Shown piece by piece: positions 10,826-25,939 of a stretch of DNA of 64,000 nt (position 1 is its first letter; each line of letters starts with the position of its first letter). This DNA is from Datnioides undecimradiatus (Eukaryota; Chordata; Actinopteri; Lobotiformes; Datnioididae): NCBI GenBank assembly GCA_008933995.1, contig WARS01000012.1, forward strand, positions 2,232,001-2,296,000, given 5' to 3'. A program made the translations under genes and the position numbers. A model generated the notes under the pieces. It saw only the letters and a list, made by a program, of their open reading frames with translations, ran no database searches and was not told the origin of the DNA.

Positions 10826-13800
10826 CAATTTAGAGGCCCCTGTACTACAACCAGCTTAACTCCCACCGGGCCACTGCAGCTCCAATCCCATTCCAAAGCT
10901 ATCATTAAAGGTAAAGTCTACCTCGGCAGAATGCTTTCACACAACCTCAATCTGAGAGTGGCTTTGATCTGCTCATATCGTTCTGCAGCCAGCTCGTGTG
11001 AAGAGGTGTGTGTGTGTCTTGTTTTTTGCCATTTCATGATTTTTTTTTTTTTTTTTGAATTGTGTGTTCTTGTGTGTCAGTCCGATCTCTCTCTTATTAG
11101 AACATTTCTGATGCTCTGTGCTGTAATCTAATCAGCGTATGCCCTCTGCACCCTCCTCTCTGCTGCTGTTAGCATCCGTCCCCCAGTCACTGTCTCAGCC
11201 AGAGCTCAGCGGCAATTAATGCACTTATCAGTCGGCGTATCAATACGCTGTCTGCACGATCCATTTCCACGAGTCCAAAAAGTCCAATAAACGTCAGCGT
11301 CTGCACTCTTTGACTCGTCGTCTTGCATCGCGTTGATGCTTCTGTTCATTAGGGCTGCATGTGTCTTGCGATGTGACTTTGACACTGAGACTCAGGTAAT
11401 AAACATGTACGGTTTTATGAAGGAGATTCCTCTGAGGGCACCTTAAGGTAATTTTACAACCCGCTTAAAAAGAGGTAAGTCGATGAGAGTGACATTTGCT
11501 CCTGGCTGCACAAGTAGGTATAGGAAAACGGGGAGTCGCATGATGCCGAATGATTACATCGATACTGTTACCGGTTGGCATTGGATCCCTTCTTCTCCTT
11601 TCTTGGGTTATTTATCACGTGTGTGTGTGTGTGTGTGTTTACGCGCGCAAGCTCAGCACCGTCTCCGTCTCTGCTGCAGCGGGAAACGGCATCACCTGTT
11701 TTAAATGGAAGCTTATCTGCTTTTATTACCAGTCACTGAGCCAGACCAGCGGAGAGTGATTTAATAATGCCAACGGTAGCCAGAGTTAGCACACACTAAT
11801 CATCCAGTGTGTGTTTGTGAGCCTGTGTGTATTATGTCAAAGTGCTATAATACATGGGCAGCACTCATCCTTTGTCCCCTGTGTCCTCTTCCTCTCTTCC
11901 GTGCTCTCTCTCTCTCTCCCTTTCTCTCTAAGTTGCAGCAAAGCGATTTTGTATCACAGAGATTCCCTAGCTCCATCCCTTCATTCATTTCATCTCCCCC
12001 TCTCTCTAAAGGTATTTCAGCATCGGACCTAGCTAATCGCATAAATGGGGGAGCCCTTTGTTGTGTAACTGATAGCCAGCATGCACGGCACTACATAATG
12101 TAAAGCTAATGAAGCTGTGAGTTGAGCTGAGGCATCCCTGCTGCCCCTTTCTCTCCCAGCCAGCTGCCTGGAGGGGGTCTAGGACTCCCACTTACACTCC
12201 CTCTCTTGCTCTCCAATCTCTTCATTTTTATGCCAGAGCGTACAGACTCTGCATCGTCCCGGCCTGGCTCACGGTCAGAGGGTTTGGGGAGTCGGATTTG
12301 GACAAGATGTTTGAACTTGTACCAGCTGCCTTCAGTCCTGATGCTTTTCCCTCAGTTATTTGTCACTGCAGTGCCACTCTTTTGATCATCACCTACCACT
12401 TTGTCTGCAACCAGTGCTCACGACAGCAGCACATGCAGGCCCTCCTCTCCCTGCTGTATTATACTAAGTGCATCCATCTCATTGCACCCCCCTCCTGCGG
12501 CGCAGGTGAAATGGCGCTCCATACTTCCAGCGGTGGCTGCTGAATGGTGAGAGCAGAGCAGACCAGCCTCCTTTCTGGTTAATGAAACTGCTCTACCAAT
12601 GACCTCCAGTGGCCCTTAGTGAAACTATCTATTTAGTATACATGTGCTGCAGCCGCCCTCTACCTTACTCACTCCCTTATACACAGCTTGCTTTTATTGT
12701 CCCTCCTGACCTCTGCCTTTTGTCAGCTGCAGCCTCTATAGGCAGCTAGCCACTGTACTTGACTGCCTTGACATTTCTAAGTGCCTGCATAATATTTAGC
12801 ACCAGTGTTCACAGCGTCCTTTTGCACAGTGGGAGTTGCACAGAGGTCACATCAAAGCTTTGTCTTTCTGAAAGCACTATAGCACTTGTACTCCAGCACT
12901 ATGCATTATACAGTATGTGGGAGAGAAGCCTGCGTTTGAAGCAGGTCCCCAAATCACTGTTTAATGATCAATAAGGTTGGTGTGGATTTTTACCAGCGCT
13001 GAGACCCAGTTAGTGCTGCCAGAAGTGTCGTCGCTTTCTAATCAGAGGACTGTTGTTGCTGCCGCTGGGTACTGCTGCCTACTCTGCAGGCAGATTGCGC
13101 TGCTGCTCACACAACACCGCAGCCAACCACCGACCTTGTTCTTCTGAGTGGCAGCCTCTTACATTTAGATTTATGCATTAACGTTCTACCGTGTCTCCCG
13201 CCTCTCTCCTCTCTCCCCTCTCTGCCTCTCCCCTCTTCCTGGCGGTGGTGGACGCAGAATGTTGATGAGAGTGATCACAGTGACGGCTTGGGGGCTTCTG
13301 GTTTGTTGTGTGTTGTCACCGCAGTGCTACGCCTGTTAGCAACTTAGACACAGCATCGCCGCGCACTCGCCCAGGTTTGACATCCCAGCAGGCTGTGTCT
13401 TGATATTCATGTCCACCCTTACGCACCTTGAGATGAGTCCTTGTGAATACATTTACATTAGGGGAGCAGCAGAAACATTTTGGCCGTCCCTGCTGAAATT
13501 ACAAAGTTCTACCTTTGTGCCCTTGAATTACATTTCCTCTGGTTAAAGCTGTTGGATAAGCCCTGCAGATGCACCTGAAAAAGAAGCTGCAGCTGGAAAA
13601 ATCAAAGTGTTACACCCTTGTCTTCTGCAGCCAAAGCAATGAAACTATGCATTTTTTATCTTGCTGCCATAGCCATGCTGACCTTGTGCATATTAAGTTA
13701 TGCATTGTCAGCAAACGGCCAAATGTCACAATTAATAATATAGTGTACCTGTAGGATGAACAGGACACGTTGATAGACAGTTGCCGTTTCATAAATGTCT

Positions 13801-15014
13801 TCTAAATGACCTATTGAACTTCCTGCGGACTAACAGCCAACAGGTTGCGGTGACGGTTGGCTGCAGAGCCTCGTGGTTATGCTGACGATTTTCCTGCAGT
13901 GTACAGAAGGAACAGACTGGAAAGCTGCAGAGGAAGGACTCTATGTTATTGATTGACAGTATGGGGCTGACCAGCTATAGGGGCTGGAGCTCGTTCTTTG
14001 CTGCATGCAGTCACTGGCCGAATATATTGGAACAAAGCCGTCTCAGTGACGTCTTCTCAGATCAGAATCCTCTCTCTGTCTCTTTAGCGCCGTGAATCGC
14101 TCATTCTCTTTATCTCTTTGCCTTTGTATCTGTTTCTGTCCAAATATTTCTCTCAGCATCGCCGTGCTTCTCTCTTTCTGTCCTCTCTCTCCCACTCCCT
14201 CCCCCTCTTTCTCTCTCCTGCTGGCCAGACTGCTGCAGAGCTCTTACAGAAAAGAAGCATAGTGAGATATGGCACTGCATCATAATGCCTCAAACATGCT
14301 CTTATCACTCACTCTCCTCATCTGCGCTGAAACTTTGACCGAGCGTCCTCCTGGGTTTATTGACCCTGCAGCAGCTCATGTCAGACGTGTGCTCGCTCTG
14401 CCACCACTGTGAGAAAACCACTGGGACTCGCTTGGTGATAGTCGCCACCCTCAAACCACAGGAGGACTGCGGTCAAAAGGGTGTAAGAATGCAAGATGCG
14501 AAAGTGCACTTGGCGTCTTGTTTACGCCCTCAGTGCTGTGCAGTGCTGCCCTCAGGAAACATTGGTTTCCGCAGCTTCATGCATCCACGTGAGGGTGACT
14601 TTGCATCTCTGGGGCATTTACTCAGAGCTTTGTCCCTAGTTTACCGCATGGATTCACCTCATTGCTGGTCCCTGCCAACATTAAGCAGGTGCACGTACAC
14701 ACAACAATGAATGAGCGTGCCTGTAAGTCCATAGACAGTATTAAAGTAAGGGTTACTGGGGGGAGAATGGTGCTGTGAGTGTAAGCTTTGGATCAGAAGC
14801 AGGTTCTAAGGCAGGTTGACTTCCTGCACCAGAAGCCTTTTGCTCCTTATCCCCCTGTTGTATTCTGGTCTCGTACTTTGCCACCCTACTACATCAAAGA
14901 GATGCAGGGCTGATTCGAGGCAGATTTTCAACCTCACCTCCTGCTTTTTATCACATAAGATTGTCGAGCTGATTGTTTTGCATGCAGGATTTTCAAAGTA
15001 AGCCTCAGTTACAG

Positions 15015-15380
15015 GGGTTTGTTCATCCAAATTACAAAAAAACCAAACCCTGTAGTTCCTCAGTTACCCCATAGGAGCAGCTGTGCAGATTTTTGTTTTG
15101 TCTGCCCAGGCTTGCAGAGGACACCCCAACGCTACTGAGATGAATAACATTTTGTCTGAGGTGCTTACAGTGTTGAAAAATATGAATCTAGAAATTTCCA
15201 AAGCAACATAACTTTCCAGCAACTGACATCATAATCCATACGTCACAATTCAGGAGAAATGTATCCCAAACTGCTGCTAGCAGCTAGAAACCGCTGGAGC
15301 CAAATTAGATCAACTCTTCAGGTGCTATTTGCCTTCACGTTAGTAAGATCCTACAGTGGAACTCGCTCTGTGCTATGCAA
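15015..15380 (+). repeat. Candidate old interspersed repeat
   Basis: The text GGTTTGTTCATCCAAATTAC, then CAGATTTTTGTTTTGTCTG, GCTTACAGTGTTGAAAAA, AACTTTCCAGCAACTG and AAACTGCTGCTAGCAGCTAG follows the order of an interspersed family I recall from several fish genomes. It has no coding capacity. The identification is from memory and the ends are approximate. Confidence 0.4.
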
Positions 15381-15428
15381 ATGATACTCAACCTTCTTCA
15401 GGTTTTGAGAGCTCTGTAGATGTCTGTT

Positions 15429-17489
15429 TTTATTTGTATTATTTTGCATATTAAATATCTTTTATTTAGTTTTTCCTTTTTAAAAAAACAGTATAAAATA
15501 CACAGTATTGCACATAATAAATCAATTGCACTTCTTTAAGGTACAGATAAACATCTAGGTCTTTCTTGATGCTACAGCATAACTACTGAAAGAAACCAAC
15601 CTGGCATGTACAAGAATGGAGGTGTGAATCACATGTAGCCAACAGAAAGCCATATGTTGGAGCTTGTGAGAGTCAGACCAGTGATATCTTGTAGTTTGCT
15701 TGGTATCGTTGTGACAGTAGATAAAGATGTTTCTTTTATGCCCTTGAAACCACTTTGGCACATTTCCTGTCTTTTGGGGCAGTGTTGTTGGCTTTGAGAG
15801 TGACTTCAGTTTTATGCTCCTGCAGGCGTGACATAATGTTTTCTTTTAGATATTGGCTGCTTTCCCACTCATTAAAATGGTATTAGCCCTATTTTATGCT
15901 ATACAACATATATTTATAAATAGTAATTGCAAATATTATTTTGGCTATACATAGTCTTTGCACCCTGTATGGAATCACTACATGAGTTTTTACTTTACAG
16001 TCGAATAAATGGGAAGCAATGAGCAGGAGCTAGTAATTTAGAAATAGGGGGCAAAAAAGAAAAAAAAAAAACTAACAAAAAACTTCTGTCACAGTCTTTA
16101 AAAATTGTTTCTTTAAAAGCTAGAAAATATCCTGCAAAATCGGAGGGTTGTAAAAAGCATGCGAGGCTACACGCCTGCCACCCTGCACTGTAGAAGCCCT
16201 GGTTGTGATCAGAAGTGGCACATTCAGTCTTTCTGGCTTGGTTTCAGTCGCTGTCGTAGTAGCTGATGCAGGACGCTGCAGCAATACAATCACGGCTATC
16301 GTCTGTTACCTCTCACATGTGCTAAGAACCAACATTATTTATTAGACTTGGTTTTGTGACTAAAACAATAAAGGATCTTAAAATCTTTGTTTTCTGCGTG
16401 TCGAGCCAGAACTCTGCGGTTTCACATAGGCGGAGTTTGACTGCATGGAGTCCTTCATTTCTTTCGGGGGTTTGGGTTTCAATCACCATATGCATTGTGA
16501 GGTTAGTAAGACCTAAGTTTCATGTATGAAAGTGGTTAAGTGTCAGAACTTATTTACCTCCTCTGCACTGTGGTTTCTGAAATGCACAGCCCCCTTCACA
16601 GCAGTTCAAATAAATATATTTCACTAAACCTTAAAGTGAATGTATATAGATATATATTTATATAGAAAAAAGTACATTGACGTCTAACTTTGCAAATGTT
16701 ATTAAGAAAATAAGTGTTATTTATTCATTCTTTACTTCAAAGTCAGTTGATTCAAGGAGACATTTTAGCGATGGATAGAAAGTTGATCATAGAATTCCAA
16801 TAAACATCTCTGACTTGTTTGTCCGTTAGGTTTCTTCTTTAGATATTATGAAAGTCTTCAATCTGTCATGGTTAGTAGGTGATCTACATGTGAGTTAATA
16901 CTCAAAATAGTTCTTTTTAATTATTCTGGAGAAAATGTATCCTGAAAAGTGTTAATTGTGCTTTGCAGTACGGTGATATGCTGTTGATGTAGACCTCAGA
17001 GCATCACGGTTGATTTGCCAACCTCTCCTGGAGGCTGGAGGGAGAACGACAGAGTCCCAACTGGTGAATAGAAATGTGACGGCCACTGAACCGTTATCAT
17101 AGGATGGGACCCCATAGACGTCAGCTAGAAAAATATATGCAAATAGACAGAGGGAAATCAAATTCGTCTTCTCACCTTGCTGATCTCCAAATATGTTGCC
17201 CTGGTGCAATTTCACACCCTGTTTGAAGAAATTAGTTCAAAATAACTCTGAATCCATTTTTGGTAAGCATGACATTTTGAATTTTCCATGGAATCCACAC
17301 TTGTGTCCCATTACACATCCTGTCATCTCTGAGAAGCGGTTCAGTATCCAGTGGTTACCAGGTCTACAAAAAGCCAAGGAGATGTGTCAGAACGGAGGAT
17401 GATGGTTCAACGGAACAAATATGGACGACCGTAGGGACGCATAAATCCTGTGCATCGGTAGTGGTGGTGGAGGAGGCGTTCCTGCATTT
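15429..17489 (-). other. insyn2a: Probable insyn2a 3' UTR region
   Basis: AT-rich sequence lies directly downstream of the insyn2a stop codon at 17490-17492. Reverse-strand AATAAA hexamers occur at 16720-16725, 16338-16343 and 15429-15434, about 0.77, 1.15 and 2.06 kb after the stop. Which one is used cannot be decided from sequence. Confidence 0.4.
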
Positions 17490-17673
17490 TCACAGGAACC
17501 AAAGTTTCCAGCGAGCGTGCTTCTTGGAGTCAGCTTTGGACTTGCGTTTTGGGGTGGAGGTGAAGGCCTCCTGAGGGTAAGGCAGGGGGGCGAAGTGGCC
17601 GTCCTCCGTCGGGCAAAGCCTCTTCATCAGCGGCTGCAGCTTGTCCTCCTGCTGCTTGAAGTCCAGCTCCACA
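17490..17673 (-). CDS. insyn2a: insyn2a terminal coding exon
   Basis: On the minus strand, an acceptor ending CTGCAG is followed by T, completing the Ser codon begun in the 72 nt exon. Sixty codons from VELDFKQQEDKLQP to HARWKLWFL and a TGA follow. The exon gives residues 436-495 of the predicted protein. The basic, lysine/serine-rich tail (TPKRKSKADSKK) and the terminal RWKLWFL are strictly conserved features of INSYN2A/FAM196A and identify the exon securely although it is short and far from the main exon. Splice phase matches exactly. Confidence 0.95.
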
Positions 17674-20600
17674 CTGCAGCATAGAAACGGAGAGACACCG
17701 GGTTAGCCCCAACAGTCACTAACTGCTGCATGTAGCTATTAACACTGCATCCAGTTGCAATCCCAATACATGCTAAACAACATAACTCATCGTGTATTTT
17801 AATGTATTTTAGCAGAAAGCCTCACAATACTCCAATTTTCCTGCTGCTTTCTGTGTTAATTTGCTGTCGCCACGCTCTGCTGTTAATGCTGCCTAAACAC
17901 CATCATCACATGACTTACACCATGAAATAATAACCCCTGCCATATCCAGGAGGACTTTTATTGTGAAAGAACTGATTCGAATAAATGAACCAGTGAGTAA
18001 TAACGCTATTGCTCTTAATGTGAAATTCACAGGAATAGAATGGTGGGTATACAGTAGCAGGACCACAGCATTGTACAGACTGAATGTGGTGTGGAGTGAA
18101 TGAATCATGCAGTTCAAGTAGCAGTTATTAATTTTTTCTGCCCCATTATTATTTCTTTTATTTTTACCCAGCCTTTACGTCTTTAAAGAGACTGCATACC
18201 TGGTCGTTATTTGAATTCTTTTTTCCCTTTTATTACGTGTGCTCCCTTCGACACTGAAACCACTCTGGTTTTCTTTCCCCTTCACGCTTCTTTTAATCTT
18301 GACATGTTTTGACTGCCCCACTCCCCCTCTAACCATATTAAGTATCTACGTTGTGGCCTGTTCTCACTTGACCCCTGCACAAGCATCTGTCACAGCACTG
18401 CTCAGCCTGGTGAAGCGACCTACATTTCCCGCCTACTTCATCCTTATTCCCAGTAAAATCTCCCAATTTAGATTTTTTTTTAAAAATACATCTGGCCGCC
18501 CTCTTTGGCCGCCGCCTCTGCTGTCGTTTTTTGTTATTTGCATTCTTATTGTGATTCGTAAAGCGCGAGGGAAGCCCATTAGTATTTTTCCCAGTGAGGA
18601 CTGCTGGGTCAGTGGTGGGGGTGTTGATCCGAAGATCATTTGCTTTGCTAAAAGTGAGATCAGAGTCTGGGTATTGATGTGAGCCTTTTAGGGTTTTAGT
18701 TTATATCATGTAGCTTTGATCCCAGCACAATATTACAACATCAGCAAAAGGTAATGGGGGTGCAGAAGGATTTAATTTGTGGGACTCTTGCGCACGCAAA
18801 CGCACACACATTCACAGGCACAAAGTCTTTTCCTTCTCGTTGTACTCCATGTTTCCCCAGGGTGCTGGGGGATTTATCTGGAGCAGCCATCATTGTAATC
18901 CCACGCCCGCGCACATCTGACTGCTAGGTTCTGTTAAGTGAACCTCAGATTACAGCCTCAGCTGTGGTAAGTGTAGGGGGACTTTAATCTGCTAAAGCTT
19001 CCTCCAGCCACTAGCCTGAGTCGGGCTCACAGGGACTCTGACGGACAGACTTACATAATGGCAGCAGGACCCACTTCATGAATACTGCAGTTTGTCTGCC
19101 GAGGCGCTAGCGTTTAGCGCTGTGAGAGATTACGCAGCGTCAAGGTGAGCTGGGCAGTAGGCTGACAAGGCATTGAGCAGATCCCCATTTAAAGAGGTAC
19201 TGGATGTTGGTAATGATTAGTGTTGCGGGTAAACTGTAGATGTGGACTATATATGTGATACATGTGGATGTGTCAGTAAAATATGGTAATTTCTATTATG
19301 CATGTAGATGCTTTGATTGATGTGAATAGAACAGACGTAAATGTGGGTGTCTGACAGTGACTTAAGTGAATGTTGGGTGCTGAACCAGACACTCAGCACT
19401 TTGCATTTGTTTGACTCAGGCCTTTACACGGAGGCCAAGAACACTGCAGCCATTAGCAATAAATCACAGGCTGTTAATTACACTGGGAAATCCACTTCAC
19501 TTTTTCAGAGTTTGCGTCTGCACGTGCACGGTCATCGGCGAGTGGCAACAACCGCATAGATTTGTTACTGAGTTAGGCTGTGATTACTTGTTTTGTGCAG
19601 CTTCAACAGACCCTGTGTTTGGTTTGGTTCATGCAGGGTTAATTAATATGCGTGGACAGGCAGTGCTCATCATGCAGGATGGGTCACTGAAACTCACCAG
19701 TTGATACAGTCCGAGTAACTCCATATTTCCAAGTTTTCTTTTCTTCATTTGTGAATAAAGCTTTGCTGTATGTATTAACCTGAAATGGAGCACGACTAAA
19801 AGGCATCGACGAATCATTCGCCTTCCTGTTTGGTTTGCTAAACCTTGGAAAAACCTTTCAGGCCTTGAACTGAATATTAAGCCCTGCGCACAAAGGCAAA
19901 GAGATTTGTCCTGAGGTGTCTCATTCAGCTCAGTAATATCTCCAAAATGAGACCCTTGCTTTGAAGACACAGAGAAGGTACAGCAATTTATGCTTCTGAT
20001 ATCATTTCACCTAGTCTCCTGCAGCTCCTTTGACTCAAACTATTTAACGCCTTTCTTCCACACAACTGGTCGAAAACAGTGGCCGGCCTCTTGGCAAGTG
20101 CTAGGAGGCTAGGCTATTTAACTGCTTTTTTTCCCCCCTCACTGGTCTTGAATCAGAATGGATTGCGAGATTTCATGGATCACAAATGAATTGGCTGTAG
20201 ACTACATCTGAGGCCTCCTTAGCCCCCTGTCCATGTCACATGCCTGCAAATGTGCCCTCACGTCTGCCAATATGCTTCTCTCGTTTCTAAAAACCTCACT
20301 GCATTTTGAAGGATGTTTGGGCCACCGGCCCTTAAACAGTCTGCCTAAATTGATTTTTAAATTCCTCCCGAAAACTCTCAGCTATAAACAACTGAAGCTG
20401 TATCATTTATCCTGACAGTTTTACACAGTTTTTGGATTGATTTGAGATCGTACTGAAGGGATCTCTTATTCTTTCACTGATGCTCTCTTACTTTTCATTT
20501 GTTTCAACATTTTCTATACAAGACTTTGTGATCCCTGATATTTTTACCTTTGTTCAGGCCCGAGGGGAACCGGAGCTACATGTGTGAAAACAGCCCTCAG

Positions 20601-20957
20601 GGTCACGGTGTATAATAAGATCACGATGTCTTGCGAAGTCAAACTCAAGCTCACGTATTAAAACGTAATTCATGGGCTGCAAAATTAGCCGCCTCTCGCG
20701 GCTGAAATGAGTTTCGTAACAGAGCAGCATCAAAGGATTCTGTGATCAATGGCTGTGTGTTTGTCAGAGCGTAATGAGTGTGCAGTGGTGTCATTGGTGA
20801 AGCAGTATGTTGAGTATTTCATTGTGCCCTTTTCATCTCTTCAAAAACCTTCAATTAATACTGCGTAAAGGCACAGTGAGACGGCGCTCTACCATTTTTG
20901 GGTGTCTAGGGGGAAGTATTGTAGCTTAGCGCTGTGTCAATTTTGTGATGTGTTTCT

Positions 20958-20985
20958 CACACACACACACACACACACACACACA
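20958..20985. repeat. (CA)n microsatellite
   Basis: Fourteen CA units. Confidence 0.95.
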
Positions 20986-23900
20986 TAAATGCACTGTAAC
21001 GGTGAAAGGATTTTCCCTCTTCAGTGTAAGCCTCTAATGCCGCAAAGACCCCTGTTGCTCTGCATCCATGGCTTCAGGTTATTGCCATTTAACCTGATTA
21101 AAAAGTATTATTTTTATTACCGCAAGCATCAAATGTATTTTCAAATCACGCCCTTGGATTTTGGTATACTGAATTTCTAAATCCTGCTTTGACATCTTTG
21201 CAGTGGTATACGGATGGTAATACAGTTTTACATCAACCAGCAATCATGTTTTCCAGAGCTGATTGCTGCAACTTATTACTGACTTCATCTTTTAAATATA
21301 AATTGGTGTCCCCCTGCATTACTTTTAAAGCTTAAAATCAGAATATACTATGGTTAGAACTATAGTTACACAAACAAATCCTTGTACCGTAAATACAGAG
21401 TAGATTGGTGGTCAGTACCATCTAAAATTACCCATATACCCACTGGCAAACATCCGGATGGTTGATGCCAATGTAACAGAGCTGCTTTTATCTCTGTTAC
21501 TGAGAGAGGGCAGGCATTAGTCGGACAATTGCGAGAGGCTGCTTGTCAGAAAAACATGTTATCAGCAAATAACTGATGCTGTCATTTTTTCCGATGGAGA
21601 CTTACTTTTTGTCACTTTTGGTTTAATTCTGCTTAAACGTAAGCTGTGGCTGCAGATCTTGAGTAAATGGCAGCGAGTGGTGATATAACCCAAATTAATA
21701 GTTCAAACATCACTGTGAAGACTGCAAGTTCGAATGTGTGCTTCGACCTTTGTGGCGTGTCAATCCCTCCCTCTCTTCCGTGTGTCCCGCCGCACCGCCC
21801 GGCCAAACATAAATGTCATTACATGGCTTTCAAAAGATAAAAGTTCACACTGACGTCAGAGCTCAAACACAGGAACCCTGTTTGTACATCGTCCCTCCTG
21901 TGTGACATATGAAACATGTCTGTTGACACCACATACCTTGCTTGATGCCATGTTTGTAATCTTGGATTGTAAATCGCTGTTCGGCAGTAGTTCATTTTTA
22001 TGATGCTGTACAGCCCCTTTAATTGAATTTGCTACTTTTATCAAGAAACTTGGCTTCAGTCTGCCATGAGATTCGTATACAAAGTAGAGGTAAAGTGGCC
22101 CGTGGCTTGGGAAAAATATGGCAAGGAAACTCAAATGTCACTGAATGGAAAAAAGAAATCTGCATAATTTCATTTTGAAGGAAAAAAAAAAAAACAGAGT
22201 GAGTGAAAAGATAATCATCTCATCTTTGAAACATACTCAAAAGGCCTTTTAATGAAAGATTTATTAGTCTCTACCCGGCCCAGTTATCAGCGTCTCCTTA
22301 TGAAACTGTCACGGGTCCTGCTGCGACGATCCACATTTTGATTTCCAGCTGAAAGCAAAAAGTGAAACGTTGTTGGCATTTCCTTGTCCCCTAGCTGCCA
22401 CTCCCCTGAGTGGGTTGCTGGATCGGAACAAATTGAAGAAGGCACTTTGGACCTTGTCAGTCTTTAACCTCCCTCACCCACTTGTTCTGACTCTTTCATT
22501 GTCTCTGTCGCTCACCCACTCCCACTCTTTCCCTGCCACGCTCCTGCTCTCCACAAAGTGTCTATACAAGAACAAAAACTCAACCTCACCTCTCACATCA
22601 GCTCCCTATTGACATACACACCTCTCACCTGCCCTGTGTCCCACTTTGAACATCTGTGTGTCTTTATCCCTCGCCGTCTCCCTCGTCCTCTCTCCGTCTT
22701 CTTGTTTCACATTCTCGGCCTGCCTTTCTTTTTGTTCCCTTATCTCCTCCGCGCGTGAATGTGCTCTTCCCGACTGTCCTCACTGTCTCCTCACACTGTC
22801 TGTCCCACCGAGGATCCGTCCTGTAGCTATGGTAACCAGCTTGCCACCATGTTGGGAAACATCATTATGCCTGCACAAAAAGAGATATCTTCCCCCAGCA
22901 GAGTTGTGCAGTAGGACAGCTCTGCTGCTCAATAATTTCCATATGTTATAATGTAATCAGCTCTGCAGCCTTTAGCAACGCCTAATTGATTTTCATAGCC
23001 TCACACAATAGATTGGAGATTTTTTTCCCTCCTTTTAAACACCCATTCCTTTTGTTACTTCCTTTACATTATCTGTTTACACTGCATAGTGTTATTCAAA
23101 GAATGTTTTATCATCAGATAGTTAGTTTAATGATTAGCCGTGGTTCCCGGTTTCTGAATTAACAGCGAGACATGCAGCTATTGACAAAATTAAACCGATT
23201 GGAAATGACTGCGCTCTGTTGTGAACAATGATACTCAGCAGTGGGGGCCTCCCCAATCAACTTCCTTAATCACAACCACTTAAGCCTATCTCCCTGTATG
23301 ATCAGCACATTAGCCCACATAAATGCAGTGTGAGGAAAATGAGATTACAGGGTTTCTGCGTCAAGACGCATCACGACTTAACGCCTGTGGACTTGAAATA
23401 AGTGGAATGCATTTCAAATCCCCAGCTTTTCTGCATCATCCCGTCTGTCTCATTTTCTTCCTCCACAGCGTCTCGTTGTATTTTGTCTCTCATGCTTACT
23501 CTCTGACTTCTTTTCGTTTTGTCATCCCTCTCCTCTCCCCCACCTGTCTCAGTAACAGATATTACATCACCTGGCAAGGTGGAATGAATTGCAATAATCT
23601 TTTCATCCCTTTCTCTCCTATTCTGTTTCAGTGTCGTGCGCATTGTATTAAGCAACAAATCCCCAAGTTCATTTGAACACACACTGTTAGCTGTTAAAGG
23701 GAGATAACATATTCCAGAGGAGCAGCGAGATAGAGCTGGAAAGTTACCGAGGGAGGATAAAAGAAAGACAGACCGAGTTCAGGATGGTTCAAAATGAGGA
23801 AAGTAGGACCAGACAAGGACAAGAGACTACAGCAGCTTGTGTATTCTGTTTGAAGTCCATGCCCATAGACTACAGCACCATATTGATCTGCTGCTGTTGT

Positions 23901-25939
23901 TATGCTAAGGATGGGCTCTGAGATGATGCTACGTAGTCTTGGACAAATTGATTATGCTGAAGAGTGCATGGCTGGCCTCTTACCGGGCAGCGTTAAAATG
24001 ATTTATGGAGCCATATGTCCACTCCGGTCAGGAGACCAGCTTCATCATAAACACAAGAGTTAGAGGTTTGGCCCTGACACAAAGACACGAACACACTCAC
24101 AAAAAAAAAAAAAAATCCTAATAGATATTATAGACAGTTATTCTTCCCACGTAAAGTGTGTGTTCCTTCATGGCTCTGCCTCCTATCTTGTGTTCCTCCA
24201 CCTCCAGAGAGGTTGTTTTCATGGAGATCCAAGTAATTAGATTGCCATTTAATCCTCCTGCCTGTGTGAATACAACTGCTATATTTGATTCTGTGTCCAA
24301 TCAACACAATTCACCATGCCAAGCGAGTCTCTTAAAGGAGAACTCAGATCAATTTAACAGATTTCAAACATCTCACTTCGAAATTTCTGCCCTTTATAAA
24401 GCTGAAACCCTGCCAGGCGCCCGCAAGGTTTGTCAAAAACAAGCCCTCTATTTCGTATTGAGTTTCTGTTTTTCTGCACTTCCTCCACAGATGAAGCATT
24501 GCAATTGATTGTGGCAGAACTAGGAAGCCAAATGTGGAGTTCTGATGTTAATACAGAGCCTGTTTGGAAACAGTTGTCATTGTGCATGCGTGATCAGCAT
24601 TGACAAAGTCAGGGGACAAATCTAGGCTGACTCAGTTTGTGCCTCTGTGGGAATTTCAAGTACAGGTGAGAAAAATCAAGATAATACAGGTATGTTGGAC
24701 AACTCACATTTATAATTGGCTCGTACTCAAATGGGCACACTTAATCATAGCTTTTATTGCAGCCTGTGTTTTGCATATTTTAATCCTTCACTGGGAATTC
24801 AGGTCATGGCGATATTTAAATGAAACACCTTTCCCAACACACCACTGATTAGGTACAGGTACACTCCGAGCTGCCAAGAATATCTTGACAAAAAGAACCT
24901 GTATAATGGAATTGCTCATATTTTTTAAATTTAGACGCGTGATCACTCTGCAGTTTGTGCTCACAGATTTGGTGGGATGGTTAGCGAATGCAGAGGCAGG
25001 CACAGCAGGGCAAGCATGGTTGGTCTTTACTCAGGCAGGCAGAGTGTAGATGGTGGATAGGTACACCAAAGGGAGAGAGGTCTTCTTTTCCCCCAAGGCC
25101 AAATCACCCAGGGTTAGCATTAAACATGGTGCTGACTAATTTATAATACCAGGCAAGTCCCATCTCAGCAGTCTGTCCCATTTCATCCATCCTTTAACCC
25201 TGCACTCAACCTATTGCCTCTTAATTCCCCCATGCCATGCTGTGCTCTTCCAACGTCCTTCACATCATGTGCCATAATTCAGCTCACCTCGCTCCATCTT
25301 GCTGTCATTGAGTTTGTTGTAAAAGCGACTGTTCTTGTTGTCCACCCTGCGGCCATGCGGCGGACCTACCGAGATTTAAACACACTCCCCTTTACGACAT
25401 GTTGCACCTTCCCCCCGCTCAAACATCAGAGGGAACAGAGCTCTGCCCCGCTCCTTCATTTTCAGGAGCCAATTGAAGTTTGGCCAGTGGCTCATCAGTT
25501 ATTGAGAGCCGTGGACAGAAAATGATTTAAATGGGTCATCAGAGGTAAAATGCCGACTGAGTGGAACAGCACTGTCCACTAAAAACAGTTTTATTGATTC
25601 GCCTCTCACCCTCCGACTCTTTAAATCTCTCGTCTCTCTCATCTTTGCCCCTGTCCCGTTCTTTTTGACCGGTTGGGATCATACTTTTTCTAAGCGCCGA
25701 AAAGAAAAGCATGCGGACACATGTGCACGTACAAGCTCTGTCAAGAAGGCTCAAGTCTGACAGCGTTGTCTGCTTTGTCTTGGGGTCAAGGCCACCAACT
25801 GTATTCTCCAGAAAATGTGACACTAGGCCGTTTAATCTAGTTTCAATCATATGATTGAGCTGCGGATTTACTTAAGCCAAACTAGCAGCATGGCTCCAGG
25901 GATGGTAAAGTGGTTCTTTAAGCACATTTGTACAAGTAG

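Larger units (their letters stand above)
10671..17489 (+). other. dock1: Host dock1 intron, proximal part
   Basis: This is the first 6.8 kb of the large dock1 intron. It has T and CA tracts at 10743-10822, a T tract near 11041-11057, CT-rich pieces near 11890-11930 and 14140-14220, and a degraded interspersed repeat at about 15015-15380. The right-hand end is the probable 3' UTR of insyn2a on the other strand. No dock1 exon was found. Confidence 0.8.

Noticed and set aside
18239..18682. 147-codon plus-strand open frame
   Set aside because: Its hydrophobic translation comes from pyrimidine-rich DNA. No family features are seen, and it sits in an insyn2a intron.
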